A stretch of 64,000 bases of DNA. Origin: DASQYE01 sp036389675 (GTDB taxonomy: Bacteria > Acidobacteriota > Blastocatellia > Pyrinomonadales > Pyrinomonadaceae). The stretch spans positions 1-64,000 of the forward strand of contig DASVWI010000034.1 in the NCBI GenBank assembly GCA_036389675.1, in the 5' to 3' direction. Within the stretch, counting starts at the first letter, position 1. Every line of letters begins with the position of its first letter. The notes beneath the pieces were generated by a model. It saw only the letters and a program-made list of their open reading frames with translations. It had not been told where the DNA came from and did not search any database. The translations under genes were made by a program, and so were the position numbers. Of this stretch, positions 50,621 through 59,031 are shown one piece after another.

Positions 50621-51925
50621 ATGAGGGCAGGCTACTCGTCCAGAACCATCTTCATTCTCATCACAATCGCGCTTTTGGCCCTGCTGCTCCTGAGTTGTCA
50701 GGGCGGGGGCACGGGCGGCGCAAAGCAGTTGACGCTCGCCGTCAACTCCGGCGTCGAAGGCGATGCGCTCAAGCAGGCCGCGCAGGATTACGAGGCGCAG
50801 ACGGGCGTTCACATACAGATAGCGGAGTTCCCCTACGCCAACCTTTTCGAGAAGGAGCTGGTCGATCTGGGCGCAGGCACGGGCGCTTATGATCTGATCA
50901 TGCTCGACGACCCTTGGTTCCCGAAATTCTCCACGCAGGGTTTTCTGACAGACCTTCAGCCGCTCTTTGCGAAGCGAGGCAGGGGCGGGCCGGATGAAGA
51001 CTTCGTGCCGTCCTCAATAGCGCTGTGCCGTCATCCTTACTCCACGGGCGCGCTCTATGCCCTGCCCTACGTCGGCAATTCGCAGCTCTTCTTCTATCGC
51101 AAAGACCTCTTCGAGAAACATAACCTGAAAGAGCTTAAGACGTGGGACGACGTGCTGGCGGCTGCGCGCACTATCAACGAACGGGAGGCGACGGGCGCGC
51201 CGGGCGGGGGCAAGGTTTACGGCTACGTGATGAGGGCGGCGCAGGGCAACGCCGCCGTGGCCGATTTCATGCCGATCTTCTGGGCCTTCGGCGCGGAAAT
51301 GTTCGACGCCGCGGGACGCCCGACGGTCAATAGCGCAGAGGGCGTCAATGCGCTCAAGTTCATGCTGGAGCTTGGAAAATATTCTCCGCCCGGCTACGCG
51401 AGCTTCAACGCCGACGAAGTATCGGCGCATCTCCTGCAGGGCACGGCGGCGATGTCCATCAACTGGCCCGCGTGGATCAGCTCGTTCAGTGACGCGGCGA
51501 AGTCCAAAGTGATCGGCAAAATGGATTTCACCGACATGCCGGGCGCAAAGCTCGCTGGCCGCGCCGAGATAGGCAACTGGCTGATAGCCATCCCGCGCGA
51601 CGCGAAGAACATGGATGCCGCCTTCGATTTCCTACTGTGGGCGACGACGAGCGAGCAGATGAAACGCTCGGCGCTTCGCGGCAATCCGCCGACGCGCCGC
51701 TCCGTCTTTACGGACGCCGAGCTGCTGGCGAAATTTCCCGCCTACGCCGTGCAACTGCGCTCGCTGGAAAACTCGCGCCCGCGCCCGCGCACTCCCCTCT
51801 GGAACGAGATAGAGAATACCTTCGGCATCTTTCTCTCGAAAGCCAACACGGGCGAGTTAACGCCCGAAGAGGCGATGAGCCGCGCCAACGCCGAGATAGC
51901 GAAGATAATCGAGAGCGGACGATGA
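50621..51925 (+). CDS. Carbohydrate ABC transporter substrate-binding lipoprotein
   Basis: A 434-residue family 1 extracellular solute-binding protein. The lipoprotein signal ends at LLLLSC (Cys about 26). YDLIMLDDPWFPKFSTQGFL and YALPYVGNSQLFFYRKDLFE are typical of sugar-binding proteins, as is the final DAAFDFLLWATTSEQMK. It captures a sugar or polyol at the outer face of the inner membrane. It begins the operon and overlaps the first permease (ATGA). The sugar cannot be read from the sequence, but the isomerase and dehydrogenase downstream suggest an inositol-like or uncommon sugar. Confidence 0.92.
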   Translation: MRAGYSSRTIFILITIALLALLLLSCQGGGTGGAKQLTLAVNSGVEGDALKQAAQDYEAQTGVHIQIAEFPYANLFEKELVDLGAGTGAYDLIMLDDPWFPKFSTQGFLTDLQPLFAKRGRGGPDEDFVPSSIALCRHPYSTGALYALPYVGNSQLFFYRKDLFEKHNLKELKTWDDVLAAARTINEREATGAPGGGKVYGYVMRAAQGNAAVADFMPIFWAFGAEMFDAAGRPTVNSAEGVNALKFMLELGKYSPPGYASFNADEVSAHLLQGTAAMSINWPAWISSFSDAAKSKVIGKMDFTDMPGAKLAGRAEIGNWLIAIPRDAKNMDAAFDFLLWATTSEQMKRSALRGNPPTRRSVFTDAELLAKFPAYAVQLRSLENSRPRPRTPLWNEIENTFGIFLSKANTGELTPEEAMSRANAEIAKIIESGR

Positions 51926-52809
51926 GACGCCGTCAAATCCTTGCCGCCGAGTATGAGCGCGCGTTGCCGTATCTGCTCGTCGCGCCGACGCTCCTCGTGC
52001 TCATAGCGCTTTCGATCTACCCGCTCATTTATGCCGTCAGGGTCAGCTTTCAGACGGGCGTGGGCACGGGCGCGCGCTGGACGCTACAGAATTTTACTCG
52101 GCTGGCCTCGGACAGTTTCTTCCTCTCGGCGCTCGCGCACACGCTCGTCTACGCCGTCGTCGCGCTCACTTTCGAATTCCTGCTTGGGCTCGGGCTGGCG
52201 CTGCTGCTCAACAGAGAGATGCGCGGGCGCAGCCTCTTTCGCGCGACCCTGCTCGTCCCCTTAATGCTGCCCCCGGTCGTGGTCGGCGTGGTGTGGCGTC
52301 TGATGTTCAACCCGAATTTCGGGGCGATCAATGGGACGCTCAAAGGCTTCGGGCTCAACACCGAAGCGCTCGTCTGGACGGCATCGCCGAAGCTTGCGCT
52401 CGCCTCCGTCATCGCCGTTGATGTCTGGCAGTGGACGCCGTTCGTCTTTCTGGTGCTGCTCGCGGGCTTGCAGGCCATCCCGCAAGAGCCCTATGAAGCG
52501 GCTTTGATCGACGGGTCGAGCCCGTGGCAGACTTTTCGACACATTACGCTGCCGCTCCTCAAGCCGGCCATACTGATCGCGCTCCTGCTGAGGACGATGG
52601 ACTTGCTTAGAGTCTTCGACCAGATTTTTATCCTGACCGAGGGCGGGCCGGGCTTTGCCACCGAGACGATCAGCCTCTACATCTATCGCGCGGCCTTCCG
52701 CTTCGGCAATTTCGGTTACGCCGCGGCGATGTCTTTCGTCCTTCTGCTGCTGACGAACATCATCAGCCTCGTCTACATACGCCTGCTTCAGCGACAGGAG
52801 ACGGCGTGA
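51922..52809 (+). CDS. Sugar ABC permease, MalF/UgpA type
   Basis: A 295-residue permease with six helices, starting at ATG 51922 inside the overlap with the binding-protein stop. The EAA loop is EPYEAALIDGSSPWQTFRHI, where the cytoplasmic ATPase docks. PYLLVAPTLLVLIALSIYPL is the first helix. It pairs with the next permease, which overlaps it by four bases (GTGA), and with the ATPase at 53787. Confidence 0.92.
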   Translation: MRRRQILAAEYERALPYLLVAPTLLVLIALSIYPLIYAVRVSFQTGVGTGARWTLQNFTRLASDSFFLSALAHTLVYAVVALTFEFLLGLGLALLLNREMRGRSLFRATLLVPLMLPPVVVGVVWRLMFNPNFGAINGTLKGFGLNTEALVWTASPKLALASVIAVDVWQWTPFVFLVLLAGLQAIPQEPYEAALIDGSSPWQTFRHITLPLLKPAILIALLLRTMDLLRVFDQIFILTEGGPGFATETISLYIYRAAFRFGNFGYAAAMSFVLLLLTNIISLVYIRLLQRQETA

Positions 52810-53693
52810 AACGAGAGACGCAATCGGATGAAAGAAGAGTTTACGCGCGTGCCGGTCAAGCGCGTCGCAAAGCTGCGGCGCGTGTCTGCGTATACGCGCT
52901 CATAATGCTGGCCCTTCTGGCGACGCTCGCCCCCGTTTACTGGATGGTGACGATCTCGCTCAAGAGCGAAGTGGATCAATTCGCCGTGCCACCGCGCTGG
53001 CTACAGTTTGCGCCGACGCTGGCCCATTACCGCGACGCCTTCTTCGCGCGCTCGTTCGGACAGTATCTCATCACAAGCCTTATCGTCTCGGTCGCCTCGA
53101 CCGCCTGCGCGACCACTTTGGGAACGCTCGCGGCCTATGCCCTTGCGCGGTTTCGCTGGCCCAGCCGCGTCGGCACAAGGCTTTCGCTCTGGATACTTTC
53201 GACCAGAATGTTTCCGCCCATCGTCACAGCCATTCCGCTCTTCCTGATGATGCGAGATGTCCGCCTTCTCAACACGCGCGCCTCGCTCATCATTGTTTAC
53301 ACGGCCTTTAATCTTCCGTTCGTGGTGTGGATGATGCGCGGGTTTTTTCAGGAGATACCACGCGATCTGGAAGAGGCCGCGCGCGTTGACGGCGATTCAA
53401 GAATGGGGGCGCTCAGGCGCGTGGTGCTGCCGCTGGTCGCGCCCGGACTGGCCGCGACAGCCATCTTCTGCCTGATCATCTCCTGGAACGAGCTTCTGTT
53501 CGCGCTCATCCTGACGCAAACCGACGCGGCCATGACGCTGCCCGTAGGCATCGCCGGACGCGTCACACAGTATGAAATCAAGTGGGGCGTGATGAGCGCC
53601 GCCGGGGTCGTGGCGATGATGCCCATCCTGCTCTTCGCCCTCTCCGTGCAGCGCTACCTCGTGCGCGGCCTCTCGCTCGGCGCAGTAAAATAA
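52806..53693 (+). CDS. Sugar ABC permease, MalG/UgpE type
   Basis: A 295-residue permease starting at GTG 52806 in a GTGA overlap. After a basic N-terminal tail there are six helices; ATLAPVYWMVTISLKSE and the EAA loop IPRDLEEAARVDGDSRMGAL identify the MalG type. It forms the membrane channel with the preceding permease. A 93-base gap with an inverted repeat separates it from the ATPase gene. Confidence 0.92.
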   Translation: MKRETQSDERRVYARAGQARRKAAARVCVYALIMLALLATLAPVYWMVTISLKSEVDQFAVPPRWLQFAPTLAHYRDAFFARSFGQYLITSLIVSVASTACATTLGTLAAYALARFRWPSRVGTRLSLWILSTRMFPPIVTAIPLFLMMRDVRLLNTRASLIIVYTAFNLPFVVWMMRGFFQEIPRDLEEAARVDGDSRMGALRRVVLPLVAPGLAATAIFCLIISWNELLFALILTQTDAAMTLPVGIAGRVTQYEIKWGVMSAAGVVAMMPILLFALSVQRYLVRGLSLGAVK

Positions 53694-53695
53694 GG

Positions 53696-53782
53696 GCAGT
53701 GACGAGTGACAGGGCGGAAAAAGCTTTCCACTCATCACTCAACTCATCACTGCCTCTCTTCCTGCTCGTCACTTGTCACTGC
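53696..53782. repeat. Inverted heptamer-type repeat (GTGACGA family)
   Basis: GCAGTGACGAGTGAC (53696-53710) faces GTCACTTGTCACTGC (53768-53782), 14 of 15 pairs, with further CACTCAT/CACTCAA heptamers between them. It ends 5 bases before the ATPase start. Confidence 0.75.
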
Positions 53783-53786
53783 ACTT

Positions 53787-54863
53787 ATGGGTGTGAGGTT
53801 CGAGAATATTACGAAGGTGTTCGGCCCGGCGGTGGTGGTCGATCATCTGAATCTCGCCGTCGAGAACGGCGAGTTTGTAGTGTTGCTTGGCCCTTCGGGG
53901 TGCGGCAAGACGACGACGCTCAGAATGCTCGCCGGGCTTGAGGAAGTTTCAGCCGGGGACATCTACATCGGCGCGGAGCGCGTCAATGATATCCCTACGC
54001 AGCACCGCGACATCGCGATGGTCTTTCAATCCTACGCGCTCTACCCGCACATGACCATCGCGGAGAATATCGCCTATCCGCTGCGCGTCAGAAAGACCGG
54101 ACGCGAGGAGACGCGGCGGCGCGTGGAGCGGGTCGCCGGCATGCTGGAAATAACCGGACTGATGGCGCGCAGACCCCGCGAATTGTCTGGCGGAGAGCGC
54201 CAGCGGGTCGCGCTCGCCCGCGCGATCATACGCGAGCCGCGCCTCTATTTGATGGACGAGCCGCTGTCGAATCTGGACGCACGCCTGCGCGTGCAGATGC
54301 GCGGAGAGCTGAAGCGTTTGCAGCACGAGCTTGGAACAACGACCGTCTATGTGACGCACGATCAGGCAGAGGCCATGACGCTCGCGCATCGCGTCGCCGT
54401 CATGAGCGCCGGGCGTCTTCAGCAGTTCGATACGCCGATGAACATCTATCAGCGGCCCGCCAATCGCTTCGTCGCCGAATTCGTCGGCAGCCCGCCGATG
54501 AATTTCATAGAGGGCCGGACGGATGCGGGCGCGAGGGTGTTTCGCGGAAGCCGCGGGGTCGCGCTGCCCTTATCTGAAAATCAGCTCGGCAGAATGAACG
54601 GGCGCGAGCGCGTCACGCTCGGTATACGCCCGGAACATCTACTGATTTCGCGCGCCGCACGCGAAGGATGGCAGCCCGCCCACGTCTACGTCACAGAACT
54701 GATGGGCAACGAAACGCTGGTTTTCCTGCGCCTCGGCAATGAGAAGATCATCGCCCGCGCCGAAGCAGACTTTCGCGCCGACCCGGAAACACCCGTCTGG
54801 GTCGGCTTCGAGATGGAGCGGGCCGACTTCTTCGACGCAGAGTCGGGCGAAGCTTTAAGATAA
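53787..54863 (+). CDS. Sugar ABC ATPase, MalK/UgpC type
   Basis: A 358-residue ATPase from ATG 53787. Walker A is GPSGCGKTT, the signature is LSGGERQRVALARA, Walker B is LYLMDEPLSNLD and the switch His is in VYVTHDQAEAMT. Residues 240-358 form the MalK-type regulatory (TOBE/MalK-OB) domain. It powers import by the two permeases. The frame extends upstream through repeat DNA, but the conserved N-terminus (MGVRFENITKVFG) fixes the start. No ribosome site is obvious in front of it; the repeat abuts the start. Confidence 0.93.
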   Translation: MGVRFENITKVFGPAVVVDHLNLAVENGEFVVLLGPSGCGKTTTLRMLAGLEEVSAGDIYIGAERVNDIPTQHRDIAMVFQSYALYPHMTIAENIAYPLRVRKTGREETRRRVERVAGMLEITGLMARRPRELSGGERQRVALARAIIREPRLYLMDEPLSNLDARLRVQMRGELKRLQHELGTTTVYVTHDQAEAMTLAHRVAVMSAGRLQQFDTPMNIYQRPANRFVAEFVGSPPMNFIEGRTDAGARVFRGSRGVALPLSENQLGRMNGRERVTLGIRPEHLLISRAAREGWQPAHVYVTELMGNETLVFLRLGNEKIIARAEADFRADPETPVWVGFEMERADFFDAESGEALR

Positions 54864-54892
54864 GTCATCAATTGAAACCCGAAGGAGAACTG

Positions 54893-55714
54893 ATGAGACT
54901 GGCACTCAATGGTGCGACGACGATGAAGGCCGATCTGGCGGAGGACGTTCGCGCAGCGAGCGCCGCCGGGTTCGATTGCCTTGAGATATGGGCCGCGAAG
55001 CTTCGCAGGTTTCTGAAGTCGGGCACGCCCGGTGAATTGAAGAGCCTGTTTGCGGAGCATGCCATAGAGCCTTACAGCATCAACTCTATCGAGCGCATCA
55101 CGTTCAGGGACGCCGCGGGCGAGGCGAAGCTCATGGAAGAATGCGAGGAGTTGTGCGGCGTGGCATCCGAGATCGGTTGCCCGTATGTCGTCGTCGTGCC
55201 GAGCCCTCTGCCTGACGGGATTGGTTGGGCCGAGACGGTCGAGGAATCCGTTCGCGTGCTGACAAAGCTTGGCCGTATCGCAGAGCGGCGTGGGGTCGCT
55301 GTCGCCTTCGAGTTTTTGGGCCAACCCGATTGCAGCGTGCAGACTCTTCAGGAGGCCGACGAGATCGTCAGGCGTGTGGCGCGGCCCGGCGTCGGACTCG
55401 TCATCGACAGCTTCCATTTTTACGCGGGCGGCTCGAAGCTTTCGTCCATCGAAGAGCTCGACCCGGAAAGGCTCTTTATCTTTCACATCAACGACGCTGA
55501 GGATCGCCCGCGCGAGCAGCTGGAAGACAGCCACAGGCTGTTGCCGGGGCTGGGCATTCTCCCGCTCGGCGAGATCATCGCGGCGCTTCGGCGCATAGGG
55601 TACGACCGCGTCACAAGCGTCGAGATATTCAGACCCGAATACTGGGAACAGAACCCTCGGGATTTGGCGCGCGCGGCTCATGAGGCGACACGCAGGGTGC
55701 TGGGTATGAAGTGA
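54893..55714 (+). CDS. Sugar phosphate isomerase/epimerase (AP-endonuclease-2 TIM barrel)
   Basis: A 273-residue TIM-barrel protein from ATG 54893 with GAAGGAGAA upstream. AFEFLGQPDCSVQTL, LVIDSFHFYAGG, IFHINDAED and VTSVEIFRPEYW carry the metal-binding Glu, Asp, His and Glu of the xylose-isomerase-like family. IolE, IolI and hydroxypyruvate isomerase belong here. In this operon it probably acts on the imported sugar or its keto derivative together with the dehydrogenase downstream. Confidence 0.9.
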   Translation: MRLALNGATTMKADLAEDVRAASAAGFDCLEIWAAKLRRFLKSGTPGELKSLFAEHAIEPYSINSIERITFRDAAGEAKLMEECEELCGVASEIGCPYVVVVPSPLPDGIGWAETVEESVRVLTKLGRIAERRGVAVAFEFLGQPDCSVQTLQEADEIVRRVARPGVGLVIDSFHFYAGGSKLSSIEELDPERLFIFHINDAEDRPREQLEDSHRLLPGLGILPLGEIIAALRRIGYDRVTSVEIFRPEYWEQNPRDLARAAHEATRRVLGMK

Positions 55715-55750
55715 CGTGTAGGGAAATTGAAAGAATACCGGGGCTAATAA

Positions 55751-56734
55751 ATGGACAAGATCAATATAGGCATCATCGGTGCTGGATACATCGGCGGAGT
55801 TCACGCAGCCGTGCTCGGGCACGATGAGCGCGTCACGCTCAAGAGCGTTTACGACGTTGACGCGGAGCGCGCCGCCGATCTCGCGCGCTCATCCGGCGCG
55901 AGGCCGACTCGCAGCGCAGAAGAGTTGATAGAAACATGCGACGCCGTTTATATCACGACGCCGAACACGCAGCACACGGCGCTCGCCATTGCCGCAGCCG
56001 GTGCGGGCAAGCACGTCTTTTGTGAAAAGCCCATGGCGACCGGCCTCGATGATGCGCGCTCTGTGCTTCGTGCGGCTGAAGAGAGCAACGCAGTCTTTCA
56101 GGTCGGCCACAATCGCCGCTTCGCTCCCGTCTATCAGAAGCTCAAAGAGCTGATCAGTGGAGAGAACAGGCCGCACTCTGCCCACATCAAGATGAACAGG
56201 GGCGAGCTGCTTAACCCCGTGTGGGTCGGTGATGCGGAAATTACGGGCGGCTTTCTCTACGAGACGACCATTCACATGTTCGACATGATGCGCTATCAGT
56301 TCGGCGAGGTGGCGGAGCTTTACGGCCTCGGCTCGACGCACGAGTACGCGGAGGTGGACGACTTCTCAGTGCTTCTCAGCTTCGAGAGCGGGCTGCACGC
56401 TACGCTCTGCTCTTCGGCTGATGCGAGCTGGCTCTTTCCCTTCGAGAGCATGGAGGTCTTCTCTCATCACGCGACCGTTGTGACGCGCGAGATGGAGACG
56501 ATCAGCCACAGCACAGGACTCTCGGGCGACCACACGACGCACTCCATGCACCAGCTTTCCAAAGAAGAGAAGTGGGGATACTTACAGGAAGACCGAGCCT
56601 TCGTCGATGCAATCATCACGGGCGGGCCAGCCCCCATCACCGCGCTCGACGGGTACAAATCCGTCGAGCTTGTGGACGCCTGCTATCGCTCTGTGCGAAC
56701 CGGCGAGAGGATAAAATTTAAGGACGAAGGATGA
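55751..56734 (+). CDS. Gfo/Idh/MocA family oxidoreductase
   Basis: A 327-residue NAD(P)-dependent dehydrogenase. The Rossmann loop is IIGAGYIGGVHA, VFCEKPMATGLDDA holds the catalytic-site Lys of the EKP motif, and the C-terminal alpha/beta domain has GGFLYETTIHMFDMMRYQFG. Relatives oxidise myo-inositol, glucose and other polyols. The last residues KFKDEG are encoded by GGACGAA-type heptamer DNA, so the C-terminus may be repeat-derived. It is the sixth gene of the transport/catabolism cluster. Confidence 0.92.
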   Translation: MDKINIGIIGAGYIGGVHAAVLGHDERVTLKSVYDVDAERAADLARSSGARPTRSAEELIETCDAVYITTPNTQHTALAIAAAGAGKHVFCEKPMATGLDDARSVLRAAEESNAVFQVGHNRRFAPVYQKLKELISGENRPHSAHIKMNRGELLNPVWVGDAEITGGFLYETTIHMFDMMRYQFGEVAELYGLGSTHEYAEVDDFSVLLSFESGLHATLCSSADASWLFPFESMEVFSHHATVVTREMETISHSTGLSGDHTTHSMHQLSKEEKWGYLQEDRAFVDAIITGGPAPITALDGYKSVELVDACYRSVRTGERIKFKDEG

Positions 56735-56771
56735 AAGTGATGCCCCAGGGTATCACTTTCATCCTTCGTCC
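56722..56771. terminator. Hairpin built from heptamer repeats between convergent genes
   Basis: A perfect 20-bp stem (56722-56741 with 56752-56771) and a 10-base loop, made of GGACGAA/GGATGAA heptamers. It includes the dehydrogenase stop codon and is 8 bases from the peptidase stop. Confidence 0.75.
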
Positions 56772-56778
56772 CTGAGCC

Positions 56779-58881
56779 TTACTTTCTGCTGGGCGGAACT
56801 GCTCCTGCGTTGCCGTTGATGAAGCGGTCGAACCAGTAGAGTTGCCAGTTGAGGCTATCGACCAGATGGTGCGGCTCGCCCGTGCGTGTCAGGTTGTGAT
56901 TCTCGCGCGGGAAGACGACCAGCTCCGTCGTGACTCCGAAATGTTTCAGGGCACGATACCACTGCTCGCCCTGTTCGAGCGGCACGCGCAGGTCGTTGTC
57001 GGAGTGAAGCACAAGGGTCGGCGTCTTGACGTTCTTCGCATACTTGAGCGGGGAGCGATCCCAGTAAAGCTCGAACTTCTCGAAGAGGTCGCCGCCGAAA
57101 TCCGGCGCGTGGCCGTAGGCGTAGTCGCGCGTCCCCTCGTCGCTGATGAAGTTCGAGACGCTGCGAAGAGTCACGGCGGCCTTGAACATATTCGTATGGC
57201 CCACTATCCAGTTCGTCAGGTAACCGCCGTAGCTGCCGCCCGTCACACCCAGCCTGTCCCTGTCAACCCATGGGTACTTCCGGAGCGCGGCCTCGACGCC
57301 GTTCATCACGTCGATGTAATCATTCCCGCCCCATTCGCCGACGATGCCGCGCTCGAACTTCTGCCCGTAGCCGGTCGAGCCGCGCGGGTTGGTAAAGAAG
57401 ACGGCCCAGCCGCGCGCCGCGTAGACCTGAAACTCGTGAAACCAGTCGACGCCGTACTGCCCCGCCGGGCCGCCATGAATGTTGAGAATCATGGGATACT
57501 TCTTACCCTCTTGCCACCCGACGGGCCGGACGAAGAAGCCGTCCACGTCCCACCCGTCAGCACCCTTGTAGGTGAAGCGTTCCACGTCCTGAAGCTGTAG
57601 CTGTTTCCAGAGCGCCTCGTTCAAGTTGGTGAGCTTGCGCTCTCGCTTTGCGTCAAGGTCTGCGACGTAGAGGTCGTCCTGATGCTTGAAGTCGTTGACG
57701 GTGTAAACCATCCGTCCCCCGCGCGGGCTCAAGTCCATATTACGCACGGCGCGCGGGCCGGTCGTGATAGCTTTCGTCTCTTTAGACGCCAGATTGACGC
57801 GGAACAGTTGATACTCGCCGCGCACCCCTGCGTTGAAGTAGAGAGAGCGTCCGTCGGGAGACCATTCGAGATCGGAAGGAATCAAATCCAGATCACGCGC
57901 GGCCAGCACGGAGGGTGTGCCGCCCGTGCTCGGCGCAAGCCATATCTTCGGATGGTCGCGCTCGCGTATGCTTCCTGTGAAGGCTATGGTCTTGCCGTCG
58001 GGCGACCAGCGCGGCGAGCTGTCTTCCTCGTCGTGGTCGGAGATTTTGACGAGCGCGCCGCCGTCCGCCGGAATCACCCACACTTCAGTATTGCGACTGT
58101 CCTCGTAGGCGCGGCCCGTGCGGTCTGAGACGAAAGCTATCTTTGAGCTGTCGGGCGACCACTGCGGGTCGCGATCATCCCAAAGGTCTCCGGAAGTGAG
58201 CTGTGTGGCCTTGCCCGTCTTCACGTCCACGACCCAGATGTGCGTGCGCTTGTCGTCGAACCAGCCCGTGTCGTTGGTCTTGTATTGTTGCTCGGCGTAG
58301 TGGCGCGCGTCGCTTCGCTCCTTGTTCTCCGGGCGGCTGTCGCTTGGGCCAAGACGGCTTAAGACGGCCAGCCGCCTGCCGTCGGGCGACCACTGAAAGC
58401 CGTCCACGCCGTTCTTCAGGTCTGTCACACGACGCGCCTCGCCGCCGCTCATCGAAAGGATGTAGACCTGTTTCTTCGGTCTACTGCCTGTGCTTGCGCC
58501 GTCGGCTGCGGCGGCGGCGGTCGCATCCGTTGTGTTCGGGCGCGACGAGATGAATGCCAGATACTGCCCGTCCGGGCTCCACTGCGGCGAGGTCGAGTCC
58601 TGCGGGCTGGTGGTGAATTGCCATGGCGGGCGCGTGCCGTCGGTCGTCACGAGCCAGATGGATGAGTTGCGACGATTCTGCTTTCGATCAACGGTGGTTA
58701 TGACGTAGGCGACACGCTGGCCGTCGGGCGAGATGCGCGGCTCGCGCAAAAATTCAAAACTGTAATAGTCTTCGGGCGTGACGACGCGCTTCGCGTCCGA
58801 TTGTTGTGCCGCTGCGATTGAAGCCAGCAAAAGCAGCACGGCCAGAGCGCCGTATGATCTAATCGAAATCCTCATATTCAA
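56779..58881 (-). CDS. S9-family prolyl oligopeptidase/acylaminoacyl peptidase
   Basis: A 700-residue secreted serine peptidase. A signal peptide (LAVLLLLASIAAAQQ) is followed by a PD40 beta-propeller at about 40-420 (PRISPDGQRVAYV, PQWSPDGQYLAFISS, FQWSPDGRRLAVLS). The C-terminal alpha/beta hydrolase has nucleophile Ser about 551 (GGSYGGYLTNW), Asp about 628 (LHSDNDLRVP) and His about 661 (ENHNLTR). It degrades peptides in the periplasm or outside the cell. It is a single gene, and its 5' side faces the palindromic element at 58903. Confidence 0.93.
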   Translation of the reverse strand: MNMRISIRSYGALAVLLLLASIAAAQQSDAKRVVTPEDYYSFEFLREPRISPDGQRVAYVITTVDRKQNRRNSSIWLVTTDGTRPPWQFTTSPQDSTSPQWSPDGQYLAFISSRPNTTDATAAAAADGASTGSRPKKQVYILSMSGGEARRVTDLKNGVDGFQWSPDGRRLAVLSRLGPSDSRPENKERSDARHYAEQQYKTNDTGWFDDKRTHIWVVDVKTGKATQLTSGDLWDDRDPQWSPDSSKIAFVSDRTGRAYEDSRNTEVWVIPADGGALVKISDHDEEDSSPRWSPDGKTIAFTGSIRERDHPKIWLAPSTGGTPSVLAARDLDLIPSDLEWSPDGRSLYFNAGVRGEYQLFRVNLASKETKAITTGPRAVRNMDLSPRGGRMVYTVNDFKHQDDLYVADLDAKRERKLTNLNEALWKQLQLQDVERFTYKGADGWDVDGFFVRPVGWQEGKKYPMILNIHGGPAGQYGVDWFHEFQVYAARGWAVFFTNPRGSTGYGQKFERGIVGEWGGNDYIDVMNGVEAALRKYPWVDRDRLGVTGGSYGGYLTNWIVGHTNMFKAAVTLRSVSNFISDEGTRDYAYGHAPDFGGDLFEKFELYWDRSPLKYAKNVKTPTLVLHSDNDLRVPLEQGEQWYRALKHFGVTTELVVFPRENHNLTRTGEPHHLVDSLNWQLYWFDRFINGNAGAVPPSRK

Positions 58882-58902
58882 TCTTTTCGCTCCTTAAACT
58901 AA

Positions 58903-59007
58903 AGGTCAGTACCGCCTGCGGTAGCGGGCGGGTCTCCGATGTTGCATACCCGCCCGCTACCGCAGGCGGTACTGACCTCTCTTATCCTGTCCATCCCTGT
59001 TAATTTC
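58903..59007. repeat. Dispersed palindromic element, copy 2
   Basis: A perfect 31-bp inverted repeat (58903-58933 and 58948-58978) with a 14-base loop. The right flank (CTGTCCATCCCTGTTAATTT, 58987-59006) is the reverse complement of the flank at copy 1. It lies between two minus-strand genes. Confidence 0.85.
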
Positions 59008-59031
59008 TTCCTCTCGATCCCAACCTTGCTT

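Noticed and set aside
54686..55822. 378-codon minus-strand open frame across the ATPase end and isomerase gene
   Set aside because: Antisense to two conserved genes and without recognisable motifs.
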